From: Chlorokybus atmophyticus | Taxonomy: Eukaryota; Streptophyta; Chlorokybophyceae; Chlorokybales; Chlorokybaceae | DNA length: 50,265 nt | Reading direction: 5' to 3' | Assembly: GCA_009103225.1 (NCBI GenBank) | Contig: RHPI01003762.1 | Location: 8,665 to 58,929, forward strand | Part shown: positions 1 through 11,599 of the stretch, piece after piece | Position numbering within the stretch: the first letter of the stretch is position 1 | Layout: the number at the start of each line of letters is the position of its first letter | Made by a program: the position numbers and the translations under genes | Notes under the pieces: generated by a model | What the model was told of the DNA's origin: nothing | Databases searched by the model: none | What the model saw: only the letters and a program-made list of their open reading frames with translations

Positions 1-40
1 CCACCCACCCACACACACACATCATTTTCCCTTGTGACAG

Positions 41-3000
41 GACGCCAGCACCACCCACAAGCGCGTGGTCCACTACACCTCCTCCGACCCCCACAAGATC
101 GCCAACGCCGCCGTCCTGGTAACGCAACACACACTGGTACTATGATATCAGTACTCCCACTCCACTCCACACCAACACTCGCTCCCCTCCCCAGGTGGGT
201 TGTTTCCTGGTCCTCGAGCGCGACCTCCCCCCCCGGGTGGCGTACGAGCCGCTGAGCCGATTCGCGCCCTACGCGCCGTTCAGGGACCCGGGAGTGGGGC
301 AGAGCGGGTTCGATCTCACAGTGCTCCATTGCCTTGAGGTGGGGGGCATAACGTTTGCAAGGCACGGCAACGAATGAATGAATGCTGATGTCCAACTGGA
401 TGGCTGAGAGGTCCCTCTGTGCAGGCTGTGCAGAGGGCCAAGAGCGCGGGATGGCTCAACCTCAAGACGTTCAACGCGCAGGAGTACGAGTTCTATGAGC
501 AGGTGAGCACAGCTGATAAGGTCGCGAATTCTCGCAACGAATGGAAAAAGAGGTTCATGAACGCGATATGAGACTGATGCATTCAATGACTAGTGACAGA
601 GATGCATGACCGAGTGATCGGGTTAGCGGTACAGCATTGCATGCGTTGATGGGAGATGATTGACCGTATGTCACTCAGTGAGTGACTGAAGCTGTTTGGT
701 TGATTGACTGGACTGAGATTGTTGATGGGCAGGTTGAGAATGGGGACCTCAACTGGATTGTGCCAAAGAAACTGCTGGCATTCAGCGGGCCTTCAGCAAG
801 GCGAGCAGAGGTGAGACACACGCACACACACGCGCACGCGCGCGGAATCAGTCAACAAGTCCACCATCCCCAAGACAGTCTGCTAACTACTCACTACTGG
901 ATGCATTCTCTCACTTGACTGACTTCTGTGTCTGATCAGTTCTACGGCTACCGATCGCTGGTGCCGGAAGACTACATTCAGTACTTCAAGCAGGTACACA
1001 CCACTGCTGCCTCAGCCCACACGCGTGTGACAGACACACATACACACGTATGTGTCTGCCCATTGCTTTCGGTTAATCAAAACGGTTACTCAGTCTGGAG
1101 TCTGTGCGGTGGTCCGGTTGAACAAGCGTGTTTACGACCGTCGGCGCTTCGCTGACCACGGTTTGCGCCACTACGACCTTTACTTCCCTGACGGCAGGCA
1201 AGACACTACTTGCATGCATCCGAACACATGCGGCGCATTTACATTCTGTGTCCAACATACGTGCGATTGTCCCAACAGTTGTCCGTCGGAGAGTCTGTTG
1301 AGGAGGTTTCTGGAGTTGGCCGAGTCGGAAACGGGCGCACTCGCAGTTCACTGCAAGGTGCGTTGATGAGTTGGGATGCGTGTATGATGACTATGTGTGT
1401 ATGATTATGTGTGTATGTGGACACATAAGCGCACAGGCACACGCATGCATCCGCGTGCACGCACATGCATGCACGCACACATACGTGGCACCTGTTGACA
1501 CGCATGCCACTCATGCAAGCGTATTGTCTCTGTCATTCTTACAACCAACAACAGGCTGGGTTGGGGAGGACGGGTGTGCTTATTGGTTGTTACATCATGA
1601 AGCATTACGGCTTCACGGCCACTGAGGTGAGAAACTTGATCCATAACTATAAAAATCCCTTGCTATGCATCACATGTTGGGTTGAGTGTGTGTGAAGAAA
1701 TGTACAAGTGTTTATACTGTGTGGTCTGTGTGTGCAATTGCAGGCGATTGGGTACCTGCGCATAATGAGGCCCGGGATGGTTATCGGCCCGCAGCAGCAG
1801 TTCTTGCAATCCATGCAGGAGATCATGCGAGCAGAGGTACAACAACATGTGATTGCATTGCATCTGTGCCACAGTACACTTTACACAAGAACAGGTCCTA
1901 CACACGCACACGCGCACGCACGCGCGAGACAAGTATGTCCTTGCAGGGTGAGCGATTTCGGGCTGACGGGGGATCCGCGCGGATATCTGCGTCTCCAACA
2001 AGCACAGCGCAGATGTCAACCGCTACGGCATCGCTATCGGAACAACCCACAGTCACCACCACCACCACCATTAACAATAGCAACAGCAACACTTTATCTA
2101 CCGCCTCATCACCGATGAAACCCCTGCGCTCCGGCACCCACCCAACGATCATGGCAAGTAGTGCAAGCACTCTAACCCCCAACAACACCACTGACCTGCT
2201 AAAAAACCAATCCATATGTGACAACATACCCACATACCCACATTCCCACATACCCACATATACACATATGCAGCCTTTGCGTGTTGGTCGGTCTCTGCCG
2301 ATGCCTCTCTCGACCGCTCTCAGCAACCCGCTGCGCTCGTCCATGCCGTCGACATTGGCAACGTCGGCGGCGGCGATGTCGGTGTCGGCGTCTGGGCTGA
2401 TGAGGAGCGGCGCCGCAGCATCGCAGGAGGTATGTGTGTGTTGGTGTGAGGTTTGTTGTGTGCATGTGCATGTGCGTTCGCGTGTACGCGCGTGTGTGCA
2501 TGTGGGTGGGTGCGTGGGTGGGTGGGCACGCATGCACATGCGTACACGCCTATGCATGCCTGCATGCGTGTGCGCGTGCGTGCATACATGTGTGTATAGG
2601 AGCGAGCCAACGCGCGTGCACACGTGCGTGCATACCTTTGTATTTGTTTGCCCACGCGCGCTCATAATCTCATCATGTTGATGTTGGGCTGCTTGTTCAG
2701 GATGAGAGAGGAGTGGGCAGCGCAAAGGGCGCTGTGTTGCATGCATCGGAGTCGATGCGCACACCGCGCACGCGGATGCTTGACGTTGGCAGGTATGACT
2801 CGTGTGTTGGGGTGGTCCTTATCCGTGCATGTACGCGCGTGTGCATGTGTGCGTGCATGCGTCCGTGTACCAGAAATGGATGTGTCCATGTGTGGGCGTG
2901 TGTCTGTATGGGTGCTCATAGCCCACATGAACGGCTTGATGATGAGCGACAAAATGTGACACACACACACACACACACGCGCGTCATGTAATTGTTCGCG

Positions 3001-3731
3001 CATTGCCATCAGGAGGCCCAAAACGACCTCTTCTCCCTTGCACGGGAGGGAGCGTGACATGTTGGTTGTGCGGGCGGCGCCGACGACAGCCACGCGTGCC
3101 AACAGCATGAACAGTGCCAGCAATAGCGGTAGCACCACTGGAGCGCTGCAAAGGGACATCACCAACACCGCCAACAACAACAACAGCAACAACAACATTG
3201 CGAGCAAGTATGTGCTCGACCCCAAAGTTGTCAACCCGCAGCGATTTGTCAACGCCGCAGGCCAACCGCGAAAGGTTTGTGCGAGTGCGCTTGAGCGTGC
3301 TTGAACGTGTGTGTGTGTGTGTGTGAGCGCGCACCTGTGTGCATGGGCGTGTATGTATATGGGCGCGCGCAAGATTACTTTTGCGGACTCCACGATGTGT
3401 GCTGTCTGTAACAAGCTTGGCACTGAGATCTGTTATTGAGCCCGAGTCTGGACATGTGCATTCAGTTGCTGTACATTCATCTACATGCATACGCACGCGC
3501 ATGCGCACACGCGCAAACTCAAGCAAACATATTTATGTTCAGGTCCCGGCATCCCCGGGGGGAACGGGTGGCCTCCCCAATTCCTTCAATCGGCGTGGTT
3601 CTGCGCCGACATCATCAACAACAACATCTTCAACATGCGGTCCGAGAGGCGGCGGTTTCGTGCGGAACATGCGTGGTCACCGAGCCATTGCGGCAGCCAA
3701 CCCGTGTTTTGTTGGACTCGGGGAGAGATGA
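41..3731 (+). CDS. CDC14: CDC14-family dual-specificity protein phosphatase, 3' part
   Basis: CDC14 phosphatases remove phosphate from CDK sites at mitotic exit and are linked to basal bodies and cilia. Exons read: <41-118, 195-338, 425-502, 733-810, 940-993, 1094-1197, 1279-1357, 1555-1626, 1744-1836, 1947-2429, 2701-2792, 3013-3274, 3543-3731 (stop TGA). All phases join. The N-terminal DSP half is visible as FRDPGVGQSGFDLTVL and VENGDLNWIVPKK; the catalytic P-loop HCKAGLGR spans the 1357/1555 junction, followed by RPGMVIGPQQQFL, a CDC14 hallmark. The C-terminal tail from 1947 is Ser/Thr/Asn-rich and low complexity, typical of CDC14 regulatory tails. The intron at 1198-1278 uses a GC donor. 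A possible extra intron (2154-2273, GC donor, 120 nt, frame-neutral) would remove a His/Pro/Tyr-rich stretch. The 5' end lies outside the window. Family assignment is very secure; the tail exon borders less so. Confidence 0.93.
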
Positions 3732-4723
3732 GAAGAGAGGAGATAGTGGTTTTGTGGGGTTGGGTTGGGTTGGTGAGGAGAATAAAGTGGACAGTTAGCG
3801 TGTGACGTGGTGTTGTTGTTGCAAATGTAGCAAAGTTGATGTGTTGATGTGTTTCGGAAGCTACTACACTAGCGGTATTGTTGTGTTGTAAGAGGAGTCA
3901 TAAAGTTGTGTATGGCATACACTCGAAGGTGCAAGCCATAATAATGTGTTCTAGTGCAAAAGTATGCGGTTTGCGTCAACTGGCAAGTGACTTGGCGAGA
4001 AGTGTAAGGCAAATTTAACTCCTTGCGCAACTTATGATTAGAAGATAAATACATATTATGCCGATGATCTGATTACAATTTGTATGCATTGCTATAGTGT
4101 TGTAGTAATGCTGATGATGCATGCTAGCAAGCATAGTTAAGTTGTGATGTGCATTGCTGTTGTACTGGGCTTGTGGTGCTTGGTTACTGTTATGGCTTTG
4201 ACGTTGAGACCTTCTGAACGTTTGATATAATATATGTATACAGGGAGTGTATATAAAGGGTATGGTACTATGTGTGTTAACCATATCAATGTGAATTCGT
4301 AATGTGATCTTACCGCGCTGATTGCCATTGAATTGCACATTAACTCACCCGCTTATCACCCCCAATAGCTCTTGCATTGACAGTTTGTGACACACGCACA
4401 CACTGACATGCTGGCAGCATCACATAGCTAAATCAGTACGATCTCTCAACATCAAACATGGCCACAATTTCACACACCGATTGTATAACGACCACTCACT
4501 CTGCTTTCTGTAATGATGAGGAAACCTTGACAATTACATAAATGCATCAGACGGAAGCAAACACCTCCTGTAAATTCCACACGCCATTTCCAACCCACTA
4601 TACATCCTTGGAAACAATCAGATCCAACTCTATACACAAACACAAAACCTCATGTTCAGTAGACACAGTGTTGTGTCTCACCACAACACTGTGCCTACTA
4701 AGTCCCAAAATGCTCACCTACAA
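3732..4723. other. Convergent 3' intergenic region
   Basis: No gene is supported here. This 992-bp stretch separates the CDC14 stop (+) from the NBP35 stop (-), so it should hold both 3' UTRs. A TGTAA motif, the usual green-algal polyadenylation signal, occurs near 3888 downstream of CDC14. The sequence is AT-richer than the flanking exons. It also contains the hairpin listed separately at 4658-4699. Confidence 0.5.
4658..4699. repeat. 18-bp hairpin just downstream of the NBP35 stop
   Basis: Arm 4658-4675 pairs with arm 4682-4699 at 17 of 18 positions around a 6-nt loop. It starts 25 nt past the NBP35 stop codon, so it would fold in the 3' UTR of that mRNA. Whether it works in 3'-end formation or stability is unknown. 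Confidence 0.7.
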
Positions 4724-7664
4724 TCACAAGGCTTCGGTGGTAGCGAGCAACCTTTTCACAATCCGCTGCAACGCCTGCGCGCTCGGCCCACTCTGCTCTC
4801 CGACAAAACAGGACCTCCCTTCTTCCGCCGCGCGTCCGAGCGTCGGATCCATCGGCACGCGTCCGAGGAACGGCACGCCGAGCTCCTCCGCCATGGCCTC
4901 GCCGCCGCCGCGGGTCGAGTGGAACACGTCCGCGCACGCCACGCAGGTGTCCAGCAACTGAGGGGCAACCTGGCGGAGGTGAGAAAGGATTTCCGACGTC
5001 ACGTCATGATGAGCACCACCTGAGACAAGTGCGTGGATGGTCAGTTTAGCGAGTGCACACAAGGGACGCATTGTCACCTACTGTCTCATCGCTGCGACAT
5101 GTTGATGACTTGAGGGCATGCAGCAAAAGGTGGCATGTGCAATTGCAACTGCAGCAACAGGCGTTCAATTGGGCGTTGCTGCATGCAATAACATTGCAAT
5201 GCACTCAGCTGAAGTAGCCAAACAAGGAGTCCATTGCCTCAGTTAGTTCATCCATGCACACCATGTATGTGTGCATCCGCTCGCGCGCGCGGGCATAACT
5301 TCGCCTCGCAATAAGGAAGCCAGCAACCTTGCAAGATCCAATGCATGACACCCAAGCGTGCTTACCCGATGTGTCTTGAAACCGAAGTTGCGACAGCTTC
5401 ACTTGCAGCTCGCTCATGTTCTCGACGACCCCGAGCACGCGTATGCCCACCTTCTTGCAGAAGTTGATCTCTTTCCTGACATCGATGATGGACACCTCCT
5501 GCGGGGTGGTGACGATGACCGCCCCGTCCACATTCGTGGCCTTCAGGTACTGCGCGATGGAGATGTGCTCGTCTGAAGTGCCAGGCGGAGCTGCCATGAC
5601 ATGACATCGATCAGAATGTTGCTATGTGTGCCACAGATGGACACGCGCATGCGTGTTTGTAAGCATGCGTGTGCTTGTGTGCGTGTACATGCGGGTACTC
5701 TGACATTGAAACATGTACTCACTTACCAGACTTGTGTGTTCACATGAGAGCATGCACTAGCACACATGACAAACGCAGCATGTGCGCGAAAACATTCGTG
5801 CGTGCATGTGCAGCGCTCAGCGCTGACAAGGTTGTCACAACAAGTATCACCATACCATCCACGATGAGGTAGTCTATGTCGCCCCAGAACACGTCTTTCA
5901 GAAACTGCTTTATGAGACCATTCTTGCGTGGCCCTCGCCAGACAACCGCTTCATCGGGGTCGGGCAGCATGAAGCCAATGGACATCACGCCAAGGTTGTC
6001 GTCCACATACACAGGCGACCAACCCAGGTTGCTCTGGCAACAGCAAAAAGGGTTGGGTGTCACTCAGTCCTCACAAGCAGGTAACAAAATACATTCTTGT
6101 TGGTACCTGATGTACTTCCTCTCCCTCCAGACCCAACATCTTTGGTAAGCTCGGCCCGCATATGTCAATGTCCAGCAAACCAACCTGTTGTAGGTACAAG
6201 AAGACAAGCATGGCCTCAGCATAGTAGACCAGCCACTCCTGGCATGCTGTGTTGAAGAAAAATAAAAGGAGGAGTGCCAGCATTTTCTGAAGGCACACAA
6301 CTGCAATGAACAACTGTGCACAAGGCGGCGATTATATACACAACAACATCACTAGCGCATTGTAGAACCTCATACTTGTAACAGAATGCTACTTGCGTGT
6401 ACTTCTCTTTTTTTTTGTGCCACAAGGCCGAAGACAAGTGTTCTTCTTATGCTCAAGCTTGGGTATACAGTGCGTGCATACAAAAGTGAACGCAGCATCA
6501 TATAATGTGACGCATAGAACACCCTCTCACCTGTTTGTCAAGAGCGGCGAGCGCGAACGACAGCTGCGCTGCGACCGTACTCTTCCCAACCCCTCCTTTC
6601 CCTGACAGCACGAGCACCTTGTGTTTGATGCTGCGCATGCGTTCCGTTATGGCCGCCAGCTCCGGGTCGGGCCCCTTGGGCGCCGTCGCGCAAGCCTCCT
6701 GGTTCGGACAACCCTCGCAGGCGGACGCTTTGCCAGCCTGATCCGACTCCGTACCAACACAATCTGCGTGCATGCGCAAGCAAGCCACAATAAGCATGCA
6801 TGCGCACGTGCGAGTTACATTGCCTGCGTGCATGCGATGCATATGCGTGCACACACGCGTGCGCGTGCCTGTGTATGTGAAAGCGTGTAAGCATGTCACC
6901 ACATGCAGGGGTGCATGTGGTGACAAGCACACAAACGTACAAACATGTGTATGTCGCTTCAAACTGTGGTGACATGCACACACAAGCATGAGCGTAAGAG
7001 TATCATTGAGCGATTGGCAAGTGAAAGAATCAAGCCATGGGTTGCTGATGGTGTGATGATGAATATGCGCGCACACGCACGACCATTCGGCATGCAAATC
7101 CGCTGCTTACTGCACTTGCGCGTACTGTTCGCATTAAGCAAATTGTGTCTGATCGTGGCAAGCAAGCTTACAGCACAGAAGCTCAGCCTTAGCCTTCTCA
7201 TGCAAAGCACAGCAGTGTGGATTTGCAAAATTCACAGAGTTTTGCAAACAATCTCTTAATGCACTGAGGCCATATGTAATATTACGTCCTGTAGTATACA
7301 ACCTGCGCATGCTTAAACAGTTGTAGGCAAAGCTTCTGCTGGCGTGCCATTAGCACGCCACGGAGCTATTCAATACTTGTTCATCAGTAAGATTGAGGAA
7401 GTAGACAACCACCAACGTAGCACCAGGCTATTGTTGCGTGCATGAGACATCACAACTCCTGTGAAATCAGACTATTTGTGCTGTAAGAACATACACCAAA
7501 CAGTGATATCATCGCTGCTTGCCAAGCAATTGAGCCGGTTGCGACTACTTACGGGCGTTGGCGTTGTCCGGAACGTCTCCAACAGCCTCACGCTCCTCCC
7601 TACCGTTCACAGCGCCTCCATTCTCCACCACCTCCATGACCTCCGCCTCCACGTCCGCCGCCAT
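4724..7664 (-). CDS. NBP35: NBP35-type cytosolic Fe-S cluster assembly P-loop NTPase (NUBP1)
   Basis: NBP35 is the scaffold ATPase of cytosolic and nuclear Fe-S protein assembly. Exons, in order of transcription: 7664-7553, 6763-6531, 6184-6107, 6033-5856, 5590-5366, 5019-4724; 373 residues. The N-terminal ferredoxin-like cluster motif C39-x13-C53-x2-C56-x5-C62 is intact. Walker [10 protein letters not shown] is at 92-100, followed by [42 protein letters not shown] and [16 protein letters not shown]. After VVENMS a plant-type insertion of about 45 residues separates this motif from CVAC (301-304), the C-terminal bridging cysteine pair. The tail has [12 protein letters not shown]. The start ATG at 7664 begins a short acidic exon that joins in phase to the first cysteine. 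The gene is divergent from p23. Several introns contain alternating GT/CA tracts. The family call is secure. Confidence 0.95.
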
Positions 7665-8072
7665 TGCGCCCGTTACCGCCGCCGCCGCCGCCGCAGTATG
7701 GCAAATCAGTTCACTCTACGCCATTTTGATTCACTTTAGTTCACTCCCGAAACCCTAAAACTGGAAGCTTAGATCTTCAATCGAAGCTTCCAGGCAAACG
7801 GCGCAGCCGACCGCGGTTACGGCGAACACCGTTTAACTCCGATATCGGAAACTCTCTTCCAGGTAAAATGTGCTAATATCTGGTGAATTGAGTTCTTGCA
7901 CAGTGGTGCTATAACCGCAGTTTGTCCACAGTGTTTGCATTTGCGTGGCGTTGCGATCGGCGGCGGCGGCGGTGCAGGAGGAGGAGGAGGCCGGGGAGGA
8001 GGTGCAGGAGGTGAAGGAGGCGACAGGGAAAGCGCGTCGAAGGCTGGTCGGGTGCTTGCGCACAGAGCCAAG
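7665..8072. promoter_or_regulatory. Shared divergent promoter of NBP35 and p23
   Basis: Only 408 bp separate the two start codons, so both promoters and 5' UTRs must lie here. It contains a plant-style telobox AAACCCTAA (7750-7758), three TTCACT copies just upstream of it, and a perfect 10-bp inverted repeat CTGGAAGCTT (7761-7770) with AAGCTTCCAG (7784-7793). The second arm lies within CGAAGCTTCC, an adjacent GAA/TTC pair like a minimal heat-shock element, which would suit an HSP90 co-chaperone. The part nearest p23 is a GGCGGC/GGAGGA-rich leader (about 7960-8040). The assignments rest on motif matches only. Confidence 0.55.
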
Positions 8073-10038
8073 ATGGTGCTGCATCCGCCCTGCAAGTGGG
8101 CTGAGCGCAGCGACAAGGTAGCAACCGTTACGCAGTGTGTTGGCATGCCAGTCAGACACTATGTTGTTTCAACAAGAATCTGCTCGTATTTTGGTCGGGC
8201 AAGCTTACTTTTGCTACAACAACTTGTTCTATGGCACATTGCAGGAACAAATAAGCTTCCGACTGTGTGCATGCCTGCTTGTCATGGCTACTTCCTGCAC
8301 ACAAGGCTGCTTGTATGACTGCATGCATGGCGTTTAGGTTGCGCTCTGCCGTTTCGGTCAGTCTTGTCTTCTGCCTTGCCTGGCTAGACTCATCTTGCAG
8401 TACTTTATCTTGCAAGAACAATGTTCAAGCTCTGGTTGGGTAGAAGTTGAGTCCGTCATGCACTCTAAGTAGCTTGGCTGGGCTACATGTTTAACTGGTG
8501 AAAATTTGCTGCAGCTGTTGTTCTCTTTGCTTCGGTCACAGTAGACACAGCTTGGTTGCTTTAGTAACGAGCATAGTTTGACTGTCTGTGACGCAACAAA
8601 CATGAGAGCAAGGAAGCAAGCAAACCCACACAAACAAATAATCCATCGCACACATAGTAAACTCTCAAATCATGCAGATTTACTTTACAATTGACATCGC
8701 GGACGCCACGGACGTTTCTGCAAACTTCCCAAACGACCACTCGCTGTACTTCAAGTGAGCTGTTTTGTGCATGCGGACGATTTTGTTGTAAGAGGTGATG
8801 TAAGGCTGGCAAGAGCTTCAGCATCAAGTGTTCAACTTGTGTTACCGTGTCTGTGCAGGGGCAGAGGCGGAACGGACAATCAAGACTATGAGTTGAGTGT
8901 TGAGTTGAAGAAGCAGATTGATCCGGTACGGCACAGAATGTTCTTGTTCAAGCATGAATATATGTTGATACATGCATATGCACGCGTGTTCTGAGCGCTC
9001 TGAGCGCGCATGCATACACACGCATGGCGCACGCGTACATGCGAGTGCTCAGAGCACCTGTGCGCATGCATACGCACATGCATGTGTCTCGTTTGAGCTT
9101 GTCATTTGCTTGCATGTGCGTTTGCATGCACAGGCTTGTGGTTGCTTACTGAGGCGTGTTGTTTACTCACTCGTTTGAAAAACCGTATTTGCTTTAGGAG
9201 AAGAGTCAATGGGCTGTTCACACGCGCGGAATCGTGTTTGTGCTCGCGAAGAAGGTGCGCATAGTCACATAGTTCAAACGTCCAGTCATATCAGTTTAGC
9301 ATTACAAGCATGCATTCATGCATGCATGTAATGCTAAACTGATATGACATGCTGATGTGGACGCACCGGACATGCATCCCTAGATTGGATGGCGCCCAAT
9401 CCCCCGGTTCCACATAGCAACAGTTGTCACATGCTGTTGTCTTTGCTTGGTTGTGCAGGAACCAGGGTACTGGGAAGGGCTGCTTCCACCCGGAGAAAAG
9501 GCTGCATGGTTGAAGGTGTGTATTCCGAAAGCAACAACTATAACAAGTTGACCACATTTGCACCGCTGTAATTTCATCCGACATATTCTTCTTCATCGTG
9601 TGCAATCACCCTTTTGCGGGGGACTTGGACCCCTTTGGTGTTGAGGACTGAGGAGTTGCTTTCAGGTTGGAAAGCAATTTCAGACTGTGACTGTGACTTA
9701 CTTCATGCATCTGTTGGTCAGGTGGACTGGGACAAGTGGGTCGACGAGGATGAGGAGGAGTCGGCCACCTCACCCAATTTTGAAGGCATGGATTTCTCAA
9801 GCCTGGGTGACTTTGGTGGCATGGTAAGTTAGCTATTGTGTGCGTGTGCGTGTGTCCTTTGCATCAGTGTGACTCAGCAGCTTATCTGACACTATGTCCT
9901 GATGCGCACGCGCAGGGTGGAGGTGATGATAAGGACAGCGATGACGAGGAGCTGCCGTCCTTGGAGAAGGATGAGGACAATACAGAGGAGGCCAATAAGG
10001 ACAAGGAGGAGGAAGAGGAGCAGAAAGCCGCGCAGTAG
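8073..10038 (+). CDS. p23-like HSP90 co-chaperone (CS domain)
   Basis: p23 binds the closed ATP state of HSP90 and slows its ATPase. Exons: 8073-8117, 8678-8754, 8859-8925, 9198-9254, 9459-9515, 9722-9823, 9916-10038; 175 residues. The start gives the family N-terminus MVLHPPCKWAERSDK, then the CS beta-sandwich (IYFTIDIADATDV, ELSVELKKQIDP, FVLAKK, YWEGLL) and the signature VDWDKWVDEDEEE that ends the HSP90-binding region. The C-terminus is Gly-rich (FSSLGDFGGMGGG) and then strongly acidic, as in plant p23 proteins. All splice phases close. The third intron holds microsatellite sequence and the fourth a large palindrome. Plant and algal p23 forms often carry the Gly/Met-rich linker seen here, but this version is short. 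Confidence 0.93.
9285..9348. repeat. Near-perfect palindrome in a p23 intron
   Basis: Arm 9285-9306 and arm 9327-9348 are perfect 22-nt reverse complements. The 20-nt centre extends the pairing: GCATGCAT (9308-9315) against ATGCATGC (9318-9325), after one A/A mismatch, leaving a 2-nt tip. The result is essentially a 31-bp stem in a 204-nt intron (9255-9458). It could be a foldback element, a miRNA-like precursor or a recent palindromic insertion. No flanking target-site duplication was obvious. Confidence 0.85.
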
Positions 10039-11272
10039 TGATGATAAGCCGGAGGCTGGGTGGTTGCAGTTGGCATCATCGTGCCTTGCTTAGTGCTCAC
10101 AACGGGTGTATTAGTGGGTGTTTGCTAATGACAGAGTTGCTTGTGAATGGCCAGCCAGTGCAGTGGAGCGCACGACAAGTTTGTGCATTGCCAGTGACAG
10201 ACGCACAATATGAGTCATGCAAATGCGTTGGCAATGAGCGTGGACAATTGCTGCACATGCCAAATTGACAGTTTCTTAAAGCAGTACCTGCTTAAGAGGT
10301 TGAATGGATATCAGCACTACTAGGCCTGGCACTTTGGTATATATGCACAGCATGTGGGGTGCAAGTTGCATCTGAAGGGAATGGCAGTAGGGCCATCACA
10401 CATTAGAAACCTATGCAACAGCTTGACATCTTTTGTTATGTACCGTTGTAGTATTAAGAATGCTATTGCAAACATATTTCGATGTTTGTGGGAGCTGTGA
10501 TTATTTTACGGCGGTAATGTACCGTTGTAGTAATAAGACTGTTATTGCAAACACATTTCGACGATTTGTTGCAACCACAAGTCATAGTCTGCAATCTGAA
10601 ACATGTAGATAATAGGGGCATGTCATTGAACCCTGTGTGCAGTTGTAAGTGTGAAATCTTCAAGACTATTGTGTACGGGGTGCTATATCACACATGCTCA
10701 AGGCGTACAAAAGGTCCAAGGCAGATAGAACACGTATTAACATGCGCACTCTGTTGCTGAACATGCACACTCACATGCGCAGCAGAGGCCATCCACAGTC
10801 ATCATCACATTCCAGCTGTGTATTGCAGTGAGTTGAGGTGCATAGGGTACAATTCAATGGCACTTGATTCTCGTGCTTACGCTACTTAGTCAACAAGTTC
10901 TTTATGTTCTGATTCGCACACTGCCACAGTTCCTACTACTAGATGAGGATGACACATTAACACATGAGTAGCGTGTCATGCCCCGCACAGTCACACCAAC
11001 ATACAAATCGTGTTTTCACTGCAGCTAAGTTAACACCACGTGAACATCGTCATTGACAACTTGTATATACAAGCAGCAAGTGACTCAGGCAGCCTACTGA
11101 CAATCTCATGGGCAGTAATGCGAGTATGTTCGCACGGCATGGTTCATGGACACACACTTTGTCCTTGACATTGTTTGTATACTTGCCCACCTATGCCAGC
11201 TTTTGTGCACATACATCGTCGACATCAACGGCGGCCGTCGGCGTAGCGCTTGGCGGCGTGAGCTCTTTTGCT
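10039..11272. other. Convergent intergenic region with a 79-bp-offset direct repeat
   Basis: No gene is supported between the p23 stop (+) and the SEC61B stop (-). The stretch should contain both 3' UTRs. A sequence of about 50 bp near 10437-10485 recurs at about 10516-10564 (shared core ATGTACCGTTGTAGTA, later GCAAACA and ATTTCGA) with roughly 85% identity by eye. No ORF in this span looks protein-like. Confidence 0.5.
10437..10564. repeat. Imperfect direct repeat, about 50 bp, two copies
   Basis: The copies at 10437-10485 and 10516-10564 share ATGTACCGTTGTAGTA and then GCAAACA-ATTTCGA with a few substitutions. They are offset by 79 bp. They look like a local duplication; no function is inferred. 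Confidence 0.6.
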
Positions 11273-11599
11273 TTAAGCAGTCTTCGCGTTGTACAGCTTG
11301 CCGATGACATGCAGGATGGTGACGCTGGCAATGAAGAGGAGTGACATGATGAGCACGGCTGGTGGCGAAATCCTCAAGCCTGGTGCGTCCTCGGTGTAGA
11401 ACCGCAGCATCCCGCTGTTCCCGCTATTCATGTTGCCTTGGGTGGCAGTCCCTGTCGCCGCCCGCCTCCTCCTAAGCCCAGCCGCCACGGCTCCCCTCCC
11501 GCCCACGGGCGCCGTCGCCCTCGGACCTGGCGTTGACCCCACCCCAGCCCCCCGGCCCCCCATGGTGGAGGACTGCGACGGCGCCGCACCCTTCGCCAT
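11273..11599 (-). CDS. SEC61B: Protein translocon Sec61 subunit beta
   Basis: Sec61 beta is the small tail-anchored subunit of the ER protein-conducting channel. The intronless 108-residue frame ends with the family block [12 protein letters not shown], then a Pro-containing turn and a single C-terminal membrane span (roughly residues 82-103, with [21 protein letters not shown]). The N-terminal cytosolic part is Gly/Ala/Pro-rich with an RRRR cluster, as is usual. Start chosen at 11599 ([11 protein letters not shown]); the frame stays open 12 codons upstream (MLGLLL...), but the shorter form fits the family length. It is the only intronless complete gene in the window and is convergent with p23. 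Confidence 0.95.
   Translation of the reverse strand: MAKGAAPSQSSTMGGRGAGVGSTPGPRATAPVGGRGAVAAGLRRRRAATGTATQGNMNSGNSGMLRFYTEDAPGLRISPPAVLIMSLLFIASVTILHVIGKLYNAKTA

Noticed and set aside
1898-2764. 288-codon minus-strand frame across CDC14
   Set aside because: It is antisense to the CDC14 tail exons and to TG-rich intron sequence. Composition is microsatellite-driven (His, Thr, Cys, Val runs) and no motif is present.
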